Shown here one piece after another: positions 24,707 to 33,649 of a stretch of DNA of 48,592 nt; position 1 is the first letter of the stretch; the number at the start of each line of letters is the position of its first letter. The notes beneath the pieces are model-generated. The model was not told the origin of the DNA. It ran no database searches and saw only the letters and a list, made by a program, of their open reading frames with translations. Origin of the DNA: an uncultured Emergencia sp. (GTDB lineage Bacteria > Bacillota > Clostridia > Peptostreptococcales > Anaerovoracaceae); NCBI GenBank assembly GCA_904420065.1, contig CAJFTU010000040.1:1-48592 (forward strand). Reading direction: 5' to 3'. Made by a program: the position numbers and the translations under genes.

Positions 24707-25720
24707 ATGTATTTTGAACTGCGCGTGTTTTTCTATGACAGAGAGGTTAACCGTCACAATGCTTACAGCCGGGGCAGCAAGAAGGTCTACCAGTTTTTAG
24801 AGGACTTCGAGCAGGCTTACGGCCGCTTTCGAAAGAAACGCGGATATTATGAGGGAATGGAAAGGGAGTACTTTATCCGCAGTGATAAAGCGGACTTTGA
24901 GGAACTGTTTCAAATGGTGAAGCCCTTTGAACGAAAGCTGGAAATGGTTATGGACATAGACCAGATTTATGAGGAGTCGGACATTGAAAGCGCGGACGCC
25001 TATTTCTTCACCTTCCCCAAGACCTGCTATTTTTACGACGATGTGTTCAGCGACGGCGAAGATAAAGAGCCGTTCAACTCGTTGCGGCAGCTCTGCCCGG
25101 AATGTTACGTCAGGGGGATTCGGGAGCCGGTGTACATCAAGCCGAACAACGGTCTGCGAAAGCAGTTTGCTGCAGGGTTTGCCGGCGCTTCGGATGAGCT
25201 GGGCGGAGGACTGAATATTTTATCCGATCCTCTGCGGGACTATCTGGTTCAACGGGGAATTGCTGAAAAGTATTTCCGCCCGGTGTATACCCGGAAGGGA
25301 GAGCGGTGGTGCTATTGCTTCTGGCCGGATGAGCGGAGAATTCCCCACTTGGCTTTGCTGGACAACATGGATGATATCACCTGGCAGTGTCCGACTTGTG
25401 GACGGCATATACACCATAGTACTGCAGAGTCAAAGGGGGAAAGCCTGTGGAATCAGCTGGATATTCCTTCAAAGTACGGAAACTATCCGCTTCCGAAGCG
25501 TTGGGAGCTAAAGCGGGAGATCGGGGAGTCCCTGCCGCCGCTCAGTTTAACGGAAGACTATTTGTTTCGCGATACGCAAAAGATGGTGATGAGCCGGGAA
25601 ATGCGCTCTTTGATTGTCGAGAAGATGCCAAAAGTAAAGAAGTGTGTGCGACCGATTTACTTTGCGGATTTTGATACGAAAGTGGGCCAGGATGGAAGAG
25701 TGGAGATCATCTATCGGTAA
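24707..25720 (+). CDS. Putative immunity protein for the Rhs tip, paralogue 1
   Basis: The 337-aa protein is of no family I recognise. It begins MYFELRVFFYDREVNRHNAY and has two Cys pairs, CPEC near residue 128 and CPTCGRHIHH near residue 230, which may form zinc knuckles. It has no signal peptide or membrane helix. The start has GGAAGGAGG upstream and lies 15 nt after the Rhs stop, the usual place for the cognate immunity gene; function is inferred from that alone. The gene at 25922 is a close paralogue: the first 55 residues differ at only three or four places. Confidence 0.65.
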   Translation: MYFELRVFFYDREVNRHNAYSRGSKKVYQFLEDFEQAYGRFRKKRGYYEGMEREYFIRSDKADFEELFQMVKPFERKLEMVMDIDQIYEESDIESADAYFFTFPKTCYFYDDVFSDGEDKEPFNSLRQLCPECYVRGIREPVYIKPNNGLRKQFAAGFAGASDELGGGLNILSDPLRDYLVQRGIAEKYFRPVYTRKGERWCYCFWPDERRIPHLALLDNMDDITWQCPTCGRHIHHSTAESKGESLWNQLDIPSKYGNYPLPKRWELKREIGESLPPLSLTEDYLFRDTQKMVMSREMRSLIVEKMPKVKKCVRPIYFADFDTKVGQDGRVEIIYR

Positions 25721-25835
25721 GGACCGCGTGTTTTACCGGTCGGGGAGCAGTGTCTTTCCGGCCGGTTTTCTTACGAAGAGAGATCTGTGCTTGAACCGGC
25801 TTTCTTGCGAAGGGAAAACCTCACGACGGAACGGT

Positions 25836-25874
25836 GATTTTTACCAAGCGATCTGTTATACTGAAGGTATCTAT
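25836..25874 (+). pseudogene. Relic of an Rhs core between the two immunity genes
   Basis: The bases encode DFYQAICYTEGIY, matching DFYNEICYTGGIW of the intact Rhs frame (about 23908-23946), with related DNA. No longer frame is present. It suggests that the second immunity gene once followed its own Rhs tip, now deleted. Confidence 0.6.
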
Positions 25875-25921
25875 CGAACGTTGTTCCGGGATTCTATGGG
25901 AAGAATTGAGAGGAGGATGCT

Positions 25922-26944
25922 ATGTATTTTGAACTGCGCGTGTTTTTCCCTGACAGAGAGGCTAACCGTCACAATGCCTACAGCCGGGGAAGTAAGAAGG
26001 TCTACCAGTTTCTGGAGGACTTTGAGCAGGCTTACGGCCGCTTTCGAAAGAAACGCGGATATTATGAGGGGATGGAAAGGGAATACCTTCTCCGTAGTGA
26101 TAAAGTAAACTTTAAAGAGTTGTTTCAAATGGTGAAGCCCTTTGAGAAAAAGCTGACTATGGCTATGCAAATGGAACAAATCTATGAAAAAGTTGATTTT
26201 GAAACGGCCGACGCCTACTTGTTTTACTTTCCGAGAAATTGCTATTTCTATGATGATGAAGACGAAGATGACGATGAAGATGAAGAAACCTTCAATTCAT
26301 TGCGATCCCTATGTCCGAGATGTTCAACCAGAGGAATTCGAGAGCCAATCTATATTAAGCCGAACAGTCGCTTGAGAAATCTGTTTGGTGAAGAGTTTGC
26401 CGGAGCTTCAGATGAGCTAGGCTATGGAGTAAACATTTTATCCGATCCACTGCGGGACTATCTGGTTCAACAGGGAATCGCTGAAAAGTATTTCCGTCCG
26501 GTGTATAGTCGGAGGGGAGATCAGTGGACGTATTGCTTCTGGCCCGATGAGCGAAAAATTCCTCATTTATCTTTGATAGATAATGTGGATACTGTCATTG
26601 GGAAGTGTCCAACTTGTGGTCGGCAGGTATTTCTTGGTACCGCTAAAACCAAAAGCGAGAGTCTTTGGAATCGGCTGCGTATTCCTCTAAAGTTCGGAAG
26701 TTATCCGATACCGGAGCTTTGGAAGCTTAAGCGGGAGGTCGGGGAAGCCTTGCCGCCGCTCAGTTTAACGGAAGATTATTTCGAGGATAGGCAGCTTTTG
26801 GTGATGAATCGGGAGCTATTCGATCTGATTGCCGAGAAGCTGCCAAGAGTAAAAAAACGTTCAGTGCCGATTTACTTTGCTGATTTTGATACAGAAGTGA
26901 GAAAGTCTGCAAGAGTATATAGAGTGCATATGGTTTATCGGTAA
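25922..26944 (+). CDS. Putative immunity protein, paralogue 2
   Basis: This 340-aa protein is a paralogue of the preceding one. The N-terminal 55 residues, the NILSDPLRDYLVQ and YCFWPDERKIPHL stretches and the two Cys pairs (CPRC, CPTC) are kept. It carries an acidic run (DDEDEDDDEDEE, about residues 109-120) that is shorter in paralogue 1. The ribosome site is GAGAGGAGG. The divergence is greatest in the middle and near the C-terminus, where specificity would be expected to lie. It is probably an orphan immunity gene left by an earlier toxin cassette. Confidence 0.6.
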   Translation: MYFELRVFFPDREANRHNAYSRGSKKVYQFLEDFEQAYGRFRKKRGYYEGMEREYLLRSDKVNFKELFQMVKPFEKKLTMAMQMEQIYEKVDFETADAYLFYFPRNCYFYDDEDEDDDEDEETFNSLRSLCPRCSTRGIREPIYIKPNSRLRNLFGEEFAGASDELGYGVNILSDPLRDYLVQQGIAEKYFRPVYSRRGDQWTYCFWPDERKIPHLSLIDNVDTVIGKCPTCGRQVFLGTAKTKSESLWNRLRIPLKFGSYPIPELWKLKREVGEALPPLSLTEDYFEDRQLLVMNRELFDLIAEKLPRVKKRSVPIYFADFDTEVRKSARVYRVHMVYR

Positions 26945-27002
26945 AGAGAGCGGCTATTCTTTTTACCGACTGATCATTATCCGGTCCTCCGTTTCGATGC
27001 GT

Positions 27003-27330
27003 TTTTCTAAATGACCCACTTTGTTTCCTATAGAAAAAGATTAAGCCTTTCGGAAACACGGAGAAGCCGATCGAGGGAATCTGGTTTCTTTTTGTGGATT
27101 CCTGTTTCCTATAGAAACAAAACAGAGAAGAAAAGAAAAAAATCGGAAAAATCCGGCCTAAAAAAATGAGAAATCAGCCTGTTTTTTTCATTTTCTTTAA
27201 ATCTGTTTCTATATAGAAACACTTTTTGTATTTTAGAAACCGATCCGGCATAGAACTCCGTCCAAGAGAAGATTTTTTTCAAAAGATCGGTTTTTGTTTC
27301 TATTAGAAACCATTTGGATATTTTAGAAAA
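27003..27330. repeat. Four-unit palindromic repeat element, family B copy 2
   Basis: Palindromes are at 27023-27037 (GTTTC-CTATA-GAAAA), 27104-27118, 27205-27220 (6-nt spacer TATATA) and 27296-27310. Third half-sites lie 20 nt away: TTTTC at 27003 and GTTTC at 27084 on the left of the first two, GAAAC at 27236 and GAAAA at 27326 on the right of the last two. The total is 328 bp, against 330 bp for the copy at 11542. The rest of 26945-27485 contains only A-rich sequence and the terminator at 27415. Confidence 0.75.
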
Positions 27331-27414
27331 ACAGCGGAAAATTATAGAACCACATAGAGAAACTTAAAAAGTCCGGATCAAAATATCGATATCGGCTCAT
27401 CGTCTGCAGAAGAA

Positions 27415-27450
27415 AACACCCCTCCGGTTAAATCAGGAGAGGTGTTTTTT
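27415..27450. terminator. Terminator between the immunity gene and alr
   Basis: AACACCCCTCC (27415-27425) pairs with GGAGAGGTGTT (27436-27446) with one mismatch and is followed by TTTT on the plus strand and TTTTC on the minus strand. It can serve both converging transcripts. Confidence 0.75.
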
Positions 27451-27485
27451 ATCAGTAGATCCGGGACATTACCCCGCACATGATG

Positions 27486-28625
27486 CTATTTTACATAGAC
27501 CTTTGGCAGACGCTGGCCGAAGGCGCAGCAGATTTCGTAATTGATGGTGCCGGTGGCTTCAGCGATATCGTCGGCCAGGATAGAATTTACACCGTCGGAT
27601 CCCATGACGATGACCTCGTCGCCTACCTTTACGTCAGGGACAGCGGATACGTCGATCATACACTGGTCCATACAAATGTTTCCGGCGATCGGGCACACGA
27701 CGCCGTTGACGATCACCTTGGCCTGTGAGGAGTATGGACGCGGATAGCCGTCGGCGTAACCCAGCGCAATGGTTGCAATTCGAGCAGGCTTTTCAGAAAT
27801 ATATTTTCTGCCGTAGCCGACAGAGAAGTTTTCCGGAACGTTCTTCACGTGGACGATGTTGGCCTTTACCGACATAACCGGCTTGATGGAAAGCTGGTTT
27901 CTGTCCACCTCGTTGGACGGGTAGCAGCCGTAAAGGATGATTCCCGGGCGGACGGCCTCGAAATAAACGCTCGGCAATTCCATGATCGATGCGCTGTTGG
28001 CCAGTGTGCGGACAGGAACGTTAATTCCCGATTTTACCAGAGCCTGGAAGAAGGCGTTGTACTTGGCTTCCTGCTCGTGAGAGAAGGTTTTATCGGCGGC
28101 ATCGGCGGTGGACATATGGGAGAACAGGCCTTTGATCTTGAAGTGAGAAAGGGCTTCGATCCGCTTGATATCTTCGATGGAAGTTTCGATTTCATCCGCC
28201 AGATAACCGATACGGCCCATACCGGTATCGATGGCGATGAGACCGGAAACGGTTTTTCCCATCTTTTCTGCCGCGTCGCTGATCGCTTTTGCGTTGGCGG
28301 AATCGCAGACTACCGGCGTAATATCGTATTCTGCGATGACATCGGCGTAGAGATCCGGCGTCAGGCCCAGCATGATGATATCCTCTTTGGTTCCGGCTTT
28401 ACGCAGGGTGACCGCTTCCTGCAGAGTAGCGACGGCAAAGGTTTTCACACCGTTTTCGCGGAGAACCTTGGCGCACATGATGGAACCGTGTCCATAGGCG
28501 TCGGCTTTGATTACGCCGATGATTTCCCGGTCCGGGCCGACCTTTTCTCTGATGCGCTTGATGTTGTAATCCAGATTTGTCAGATTGATCTCGGCCCATG
28601 CCGGACGGATAGCTTTTTTGTACAT
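27486..28625 (-). CDS. alr: Alanine racemase
   Basis: The 379-aa PLP enzyme interconverts L- and D-alanine for peptidoglycan. The PLP lysine is in GVIKADAYGHG (about residue 40), and the catalytic Tyr in ALGYADGYPRP. Other family stretches are AIDTGMGRIG, SHMSTAD, VRPGIILYG and NICMDQCMIDVS. Length is normal. It is the last gene of a purB-purA-alr run, 29 nt after purA, so it is probably transcribed with purine genes; the grouping ties D-Ala supply to growth rate. Confidence 0.95.
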   Translation of the reverse strand: MYKKAIRPAWAEINLTNLDYNIKRIREKVGPDREIIGVIKADAYGHGSIMCAKVLRENGVKTFAVATLQEAVTLRKAGTKEDIIMLGLTPDLYADVIAEYDITPVVCDSANAKAISDAAEKMGKTVSGLIAIDTGMGRIGYLADEIETSIEDIKRIEALSHFKIKGLFSHMSTADAADKTFSHEQEAKYNAFFQALVKSGINVPVRTLANSASIMELPSVYFEAVRPGIILYGCYPSNEVDRNQLSIKPVMSVKANIVHVKNVPENFSVGYGRKYISEKPARIATIALGYADGYPRPYSSQAKVIVNGVVCPIAGNICMDQCMIDVSAVPDVKVGDEVIVMGSDGVNSILADDIAEATGTINYEICCAFGQRLPKVYVK

Positions 28626-28654
28626 GGCTGTAAATTACCTTCTTTCTTTCTATT

Positions 28655-29944
28655 CTACAGTTTTGGCTGACGACGCATGATATCGTTTCTGCCAGGTCCG
28701 TTGGACACCAGCGTAATCGGGAAACCGATCTGTCTTTCGATTTCGTCTACATAAGCCTGGCAGGCCTCCGGCAGATCGTCGTAATTTCTGATGCCCTGTA
28801 TATCGCATTTCCAACCCGGCAGCTTTTTCAAAACCGGTTTTGCCCGGTAGAGCAGAGTGGTGTTAGGGAAGTCCTGATGTTCCTGACCGTCGATCTCGTA
28901 TCCGACGCAGATAGGAATTTCATCCAGATATCCGAGAGGATCTACGACGGTGAGGGCGACTTCCGTTGTTCCCTGCATTTTGCAGCCGTATCTGGTGGCT
29001 ACCGCATCGAACCAGCCTACCCGGCGGGGTCTTCCCGTGGTAGCGCCGAACTCGCCGCCGTCGCCGCCCCGCTTGCGCAGCTCGTCGGCTTCTTCGCCGA
29101 ACAGCTCGCTGACGAAGGCTCCGGCGCCTACGGCAGAAGAGTAGGCTTTGACTACGGTGACGACTTCCTTGATTTCATAAGGCGGAATGCCGGCGCCTAT
29201 AGCGCCGTAACCGGCTAAAGTGGAGGAAGAGGTGACCATAGGATAGATGCCGTGATCCGTATCCTTCAGCGCGCCCAGCTGACCCTCAAGAAGAATATTC
29301 TTTCCTTCTCGGATTGCTTGGTGAAGGAAAGCGGAAGTATTGGCTGCGTAAGGGGCAATCATTTCGCGGTATTCCTTCAGCGTTTCCATCAGCTTTTCCG
29401 GTTCGAGGGCCGGTTTGTGGTAAAGACCGGTGATCATGACGTTCTTCAGCGTGCAGACGTTTTCCAGCTTTTCTCTGAGCTGAGCTTCGTCCATGAAAAG
29501 CTCGTTAACCTGAAAGCCGATCTTCGCGTATTTATCCGAATAACAAGGTGCGATGCCGCTCTTGGTGGAGCCGAAGGATTTTCCGGCAAGGCGTTCTTCC
29601 TCGTATTTATCCAACAGGATGTGGTAGGGCATAACAATGTGAGCCCGGTCGGAAACCAACAGCTTTGGTTCGGGAACACCGTTATCGGTCAAAGACTTGA
29701 TCTCTCCGATCAGCTTAGGGATGTTCAGGGCTGTACCGTTTCCGATGATGCTGGTAGTGTGGCCGTAGAATACGCCGGAAGGAAGCATGTGCAGGGCGAA
29801 TTTGCCATAGTCGTTTTTAATGGTGTGGCCCGCGTTGCTTCCGCCCTGGAATCTGACGATGATGTCCGATTCCTTAGCCAGCACGTCTGTGATTTTGCCT
29901 TTTCCTTCGTCGCCCCAGTTGGCGCCGACGATCGCTTTGATCAT
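28655..29944 (-). CDS. purA: Adenylosuccinate synthetase
   Basis: The 429-aa enzyme joins IMP and aspartate using GTP, the first committed step to AMP. The start, MIKAIVGANWGDEGKGKITD, holds the P-loop-like GDEGKGK; AGHT with the catalytic His is at about residues 39-42. Late motifs include GATTGRPRRVGWFDAV and the Asp-binding TTEVALT. The end is NGPGRNDIMRRQPKL. It lies 24 nt after purB and 29 nt before alr on the same strand. Confidence 0.96.
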   Translation of the reverse strand: MIKAIVGANWGDEGKGKITDVLAKESDIIVRFQGGSNAGHTIKNDYGKFALHMLPSGVFYGHTTSIIGNGTALNIPKLIGEIKSLTDNGVPEPKLLVSDRAHIVMPYHILLDKYEEERLAGKSFGSTKSGIAPCYSDKYAKIGFQVNELFMDEAQLREKLENVCTLKNVMITGLYHKPALEPEKLMETLKEYREMIAPYAANTSAFLHQAIREGKNILLEGQLGALKDTDHGIYPMVTSSSTLAGYGAIGAGIPPYEIKEVVTVVKAYSSAVGAGAFVSELFGEEADELRKRGGDGGEFGATTGRPRRVGWFDAVATRYGCKMQGTTEVALTVVDPLGYLDEIPICVGYEIDGQEHQDFPNTTLLYRAKPVLKKLPGWKCDIQGIRNYDDLPEACQAYVDEIERQIGFPITLVSNGPGRNDIMRRQPKL

Positions 29945-29968
29945 AATTCATCACTCCTATTCTTTACG

Positions 29969-31402
29969 TTATACGTTGATTTCAGCAGTGAGGCCCAGCT
30001 GGTCCTCATTTGCTGTCAGAATAGGCTTTATGACCCCGTTAAGAAACTCAGTTGTCTGCTCTGTGGCTCTTCCCACATAATTCTCTGGCTTCAAAACCTT
30101 CTGTAAAGCCTCTTTCGTTATATTAAAGGCCGGGTCCTGCGCGATACGATCCAGAAGATCGTTGGCTTTTCCCTGCTCTTTAATGACTTTTCCCGCTTCC
30201 ATCGAGTGCACGCGGATGCGCTCGTGAAGCTCCTGTCTGTCTCCGCCGGCTTTGACGGCGTCCATCATGATGTTTTCTGTAGCCATAAAAGGCAGCTCTG
30301 CCATCAGGTGAGCTTCGATAACCTTCGGATAGACGACCAGTCCGCTGGAGACGTTGATATATAGTTCAAGGATTCCGTCGGTGGCGAGAAATGCTTCGCT
30401 GACGGAAATCCGCTTGTTTGCCGAATCATCGAGGGTACGTTCGAACCACTGGGTGGCTGCGGTGATCTGCGGATTCATGGCGTCGCTCATGACATAATTG
30501 GCCAAAGACGCCATGCGCTCGCTGCGCATCGGATTGCGCTTGTAGGCCATAGCGGAGGAACCGATCTGGTGCTTTTCAAATGGTTCTTCCACTTCTTTCA
30601 TGTGCTGCAGAAGCCGAATATCGTTGGAAAATTTGTGAGCGGACTGGGCGATGCCTGCGAGAACATTCAGCACCCGGCTGTCCACTTTGCGGGAATAGGT
30701 CTGGCCGGATACCGGATAGCAGCCGGAGAATCCCATTTTTTCCGCAATTTTTTTATCTAACTGGCGGCATTTTTCGTGGTCTCCCTCGAAGAGCTCCAGG
30801 AAAGAGGCCTGTGTGCCGGTTGTTCCCTTTGATCCAAGCAGTCTGAGGGAATCCAGAACGTAGTCCAGATCCTCAAGATCCATGACCAGATCGTTGAGCC
30901 AGAGTGTGGCTCTCTTTCCCACGGTAGTCGGCTGAGCCGGCTGATAGTGGGTGTAGGCCAGGGTAGGAAGGGCCTTGTATTTCTCGGCAAATTCAGACAG
31001 AGAAGCGATGGTGTTGATCAGCTTTTTCCGAATCAGTATAAGCGCCTGCTTCATGATAATGATATCGGTGTTGTCACCCACGTAGCAGGAAGTCGCACCC
31101 AGATGGATGATGCCCTTGGCTTTCGGACACTGCTGACCGTAAGCGTAGACGTGGCTCATCACGTCGTGCCGCACTTCTTTCTCTCTTGCCTTTGCGACGT
31201 CGTAGTTGATGTCGTCTTTGTGCTCGATGAGTTCATCGATCTGTTCCTGGGTGATGTCCAGTCCCAGTTCTTTTTCTGCTTCAGCTAAGGCGATCCACAG
31301 CCGTCTCCAGGTCCGGAACTTCATGTCCGGGGAAAACAGGAACTGCATCTCCTTGCTGGGATACCGCTCGGAAAGCGGGCTGGTATAGTTGTTTGCCGCC
31401 AT
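29969..31402 (-). CDS. purB: Adenylosuccinate lyase
   Basis: The 477-aa fumarase/aspartase-superfamily enzyme releases fumarate from adenylosuccinate and from SAICAR. The superfamily signature loop SSAMAYKRNPMRSER is at about residues 289-303, with the catalytic Ser in GSSAM. HLGATSCYVGDN and THYQPAQPTTVGKR are also typical. It is the first gene of the purB-purA-alr operon, with a promoter at 31450-31478 and a GGAGGAG ribosome site. Confidence 0.96.
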   Translation of the reverse strand: MAANNYTSPLSERYPSKEMQFLFSPDMKFRTWRRLWIALAEAEKELGLDITQEQIDELIEHKDDINYDVAKAREKEVRHDVMSHVYAYGQQCPKAKGIIHLGATSCYVGDNTDIIIMKQALILIRKKLINTIASLSEFAEKYKALPTLAYTHYQPAQPTTVGKRATLWLNDLVMDLEDLDYVLDSLRLLGSKGTTGTQASFLELFEGDHEKCRQLDKKIAEKMGFSGCYPVSGQTYSRKVDSRVLNVLAGIAQSAHKFSNDIRLLQHMKEVEEPFEKHQIGSSAMAYKRNPMRSERMASLANYVMSDAMNPQITAATQWFERTLDDSANKRISVSEAFLATDGILELYINVSSGLVVYPKVIEAHLMAELPFMATENIMMDAVKAGGDRQELHERIRVHSMEAGKVIKEQGKANDLLDRIAQDPAFNITKEALQKVLKPENYVGRATEQTTEFLNGVIKPILTANEDQLGLTAEINV

Positions 31403-31449
31403 GGTTTCTCCTCCTGTGATTTTTAGAATTCCGTAAAAAACAACATAAT

Positions 31450-31478
31450 ATTATAGCATTTTGTATACAGTTTTTCAA
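31450..31478 (-). promoter_or_regulatory. Promoter of the purB-purA-alr operon
   Basis: On the minus strand TTGAAA (31478-31473), a 17-nt spacer and TATAAT (31455-31450) lie about 48 nt upstream of the purB start. Confidence 0.75.
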
Positions 31479-31526
31479 GGTGCGGATGCGGGATGTGGGC
31501 TGTTGGCATGCAATAAAGGAAATTTT

Positions 31527-31577
31527 TTTACGAAACCCGATCCAATATGATAAAATAAAAGAAATAAACGTACGTTT
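31527..31577 (+). promoter_or_regulatory. Promoter and palindrome upstream of ogt
   Basis: TTTACG (31527-31532), 18 nt, TAAAAT (31551-31556), then the perfect 12-bp palindrome AAACGTACGTTT (31566-31577) just before the ribosome site. The palindrome sits at the expected transcript start and could be an operator. Confidence 0.45.
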
Positions 31578-31588
31578 GGAGGGATATT

Positions 31589-32125
31589 ATGCAGTACACA
31601 GCTACATACGATTCTCCGTTGGGAAAGATCACCATGGCAGGCAGCGAACGGGGACTTGCCGGTCTCTGGTTTGAGGGACAGAAATATTTCGCAGACACTC
31701 TCAGCGGCGAAACGGCGGAAAAAGAAGACTTTCCTCTGTTTGTTCAGGTCAGGGAATGGCTGGACGTCTACTTCAGCGGAAAGGATCCCGGCTTTACGCC
31801 GCCGTTGGATTTGCAGGGCACGCCGTTTCGACTGACGATATGGCAGCTTTTGCAGGAAATTCCCTATGGCGAAACGATCACCTACAAGGAAATCGCCGAA
31901 AAAGCCGCAGCCCGCAGGGGGATAAAAACCATGTCGGCTCAGGCTGTCGGCGGAGCCGTAGGTCACAATCCGGTTTCCATTATCGTTCCCTGCCATCGGG
32001 TTGTGGGAAGCAATGGCAGTCTGACCGGATATGCCGGCGGAATCGATAAGAAAATCAAATTGCTGACTCTTGAGCAGGCGCCTCTTGACGATCTGTTCGT
32101 TCCCCGAAAAGGAACCGCTCTTTGA
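31589..32125 (+). CDS. ogt: Methylated-DNA-protein-cysteine methyltransferase
   Basis: The 178-aa suicide enzyme removes alkyl groups from O6-methylguanine onto its own Cys. The active-site IIVPCHRVVGSNGSLTGYAGG is at about residues 131-151, and the helix-turn-helix region with GETITYKEIAEKAA is before it. The N-terminal domain is of normal length. GGAGGG precedes the ATG. It is divergent from purB and has its own terminator. Confidence 0.95.
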   Translation: MQYTATYDSPLGKITMAGSERGLAGLWFEGQKYFADTLSGETAEKEDFPLFVQVREWLDVYFSGKDPGFTPPLDLQGTPFRLTIWQLLQEIPYGETITYKEIAEKAAARRGIKTMSAQAVGGAVGHNPVSIIVPCHRVVGSNGSLTGYAGGIDKKIKLLTLEQAPLDDLFVPRKGTAL

Positions 32126-32130
32126 CGAAA

Positions 32131-32182
32131 AAATACCGCTGAATTCTGCCGGGAGACGCCCGGATGTTCAGCGGTATTTTTG
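32131..32182 (+). terminator. Terminator of ogt
   Basis: AAATACCGCTGAA (32131-32143) pairs with TTCAGCGGTATTT (32167-32179), with an inner CCGGG/CCCGG stem, and is followed by TT. Confidence 0.85.
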
Positions 32183-32205
32183 GTTTTCCGCATATGGTTA
32201 TGTAC

Positions 32206-32266
32206 GGCAGACCAGGGGATAAGGTATATGTACCACCGCTTTAAAAACGGTGGTTTGCGGTCTGCC
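32206..32266 (-). terminator. Nested hairpins at the end of the VWA gene
   Basis: GGCAGACC (32206-32213) pairs with GGTCTGCC (32259-32266), enclosing CCACCG/CGGTGG. The outer stem abuts the stop codon. It lacks a clear U-tract, so it may be a weak terminator or a 3' stabiliser. Confidence 0.4.
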
Positions 32267-33649
32267 TCAGAATGTTATCACGGAGTCGCAGCAGCGGTAA
32301 TCGGTGTCGATCTTGTGGGCGATCAGGCGGGCTTTGAAGTTTCTCTGATTACACATAGCCTCAGAAGCGCCTCCCGATACGTCCAGGTCTTCCGGTACGA
32401 CGAATTTGATACATCTGACTCGAACGTCGCGGCACGACGGGAAGTTGTGAGCAGGGATGGTCATCGCTTTCATTCCGCGCTGATACTCTACTCCGTTCTC
32501 GTCGATTTCCGTCAGGATGGCGGCCAGCGCCACTCTCTTTCCGGGACATACGTTTTTGATCGTCAGGTTCAGCTCGATGATCTGGCCCTGGGATTCCAGA
32601 TAGGTGTCGCCAAGGTCGGCGATCAGCGAATCAGAACAGCCGTCGACAGTCAGCTCTACAGGAACGGGACACTCTTCCGGCGTAACGAAGATATCGCAGA
32701 CTACCGATACCGAAGGCTGCGGGAATGTCACCAGATTTCCCTCGTCGTCGGAATAGGTGATGGACTGGTTCACCAGTTTGGTTCCCGGCGTCTGTGCTGT
32801 GTGCTGAATGATAAATTCCAGCACGGCGCTTTCACTGGACGACACGCCCAGTTCAGGAATATTCCACTTCAGGGAGTGGGAATCCAGCATGGTCGCGGTG
32901 CCCTTGCTCGGAGTCAGGACGCTGGTAATGGTGAAGTCGGGATTGACGATTTCGTCGATGACGATATTGGTCGCGCCGGTCTTTGAAATGTTGGCGGCCA
33001 GTTCGGCAAAGAGTTTTTCCAGATCTGCCGCGTCCGGGGTAACGGCCACATGAGACGCGTCCGGATCTGTAGCCCATTCGTTGAGGGCGTCGATATCCAG
33101 GCCGTCAGAACCGATCAGGCCGATACAGTAGATGATGATACCCTGGGCTTTGGCCGCTGCAGCGACGGGAGCAGGCGGAGGTCCGGCCGTAGTGTTTCCG
33201 TCGGTAAACATGACGATAACTTTGGCGTTGCTCGACTGCGGATCGAAGAGCTGCGCCGCTTTGGCGAAGGCATCGGCGTGATTGGTGCTTCCGCCTGCGT
33301 TCAGACTGTCCACGGCGTTTTTCAGCGCATCCACAGATGTGATCAGCTGTGTGTTGTCGGTGGCAGAGTCGGCGAAACTGACGATTCCGATGTGGCTTCC
33401 CGCTCCGATCTGTCCGTCAGGCGCGCCGCCCGTGGCCTCGGCAATGATGTCGATGAATGTCTTCGCTCCGAGTTTGGTGTTTGCAAGCGGAGTTCCCGTC
33501 ATGCTGCCGGAGCGGTCCAGGACCAGTGCGATATCGGTCGGGTTAGAGATGATATCCGGCGCGGCCGTGAGAGCCAGTGTTACGCGGAGCGTTCCGTCGC
33601 AGTCTATCTGGCTGGTATTAACGACTTTGTTTGAATTTGTAACACCCAT
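32267..33649 (-). CDS. Von Willebrand factor A domain protein without a signal peptide
   Basis: The 460-aa protein has a VWA domain at about residues 38-200 with a complete metal-ion adhesion site: DRSGSM, the Thr in GGSTNHADA, and the Asp in VMFTDGNT. A beta-rich region follows (about 205-320, with the look of a DUF11-like repeat), then a C-terminal domain with several Cys (EECPVPV, VDGC, NVCPGK, SCRDVRVRC, YRCCDS). No export signal or membrane helix is seen, so either it is cytoplasmic or released in another way, for example on spores; this is not decided by the sequence. The ribosome site is GGAGGT. It appears monocistronic. Confidence 0.8.
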   Translation of the reverse strand: MGVTNSNKVVNTSQIDCDGTLRVTLALTAAPDIISNPTDIALVLDRSGSMTGTPLANTKLGAKTFIDIIAEATGGAPDGQIGAGSHIGIVSFADSATDNTQLITSVDALKNAVDSLNAGGSTNHADAFAKAAQLFDPQSSNAKVIVMFTDGNTTAGPPPAPVAAAAKAQGIIIYCIGLIGSDGLDIDALNEWATDPDASHVAVTPDAADLEKLFAELAANISKTGATNIVIDEIVNPDFTITSVLTPSKGTATMLDSHSLKWNIPELGVSSSESAVLEFIIQHTAQTPGTKLVNQSITYSDDEGNLVTFPQPSVSVVCDIFVTPEECPVPVELTVDGCSDSLIADLGDTYLESQGQIIELNLTIKNVCPGKRVALAAILTEIDENGVEYQRGMKAMTIPAHNFPSCRDVRVRCIKFVVPEDLDVSGGASEAMCNQRNFKARLIAHKIDTDYRCCDSVITF

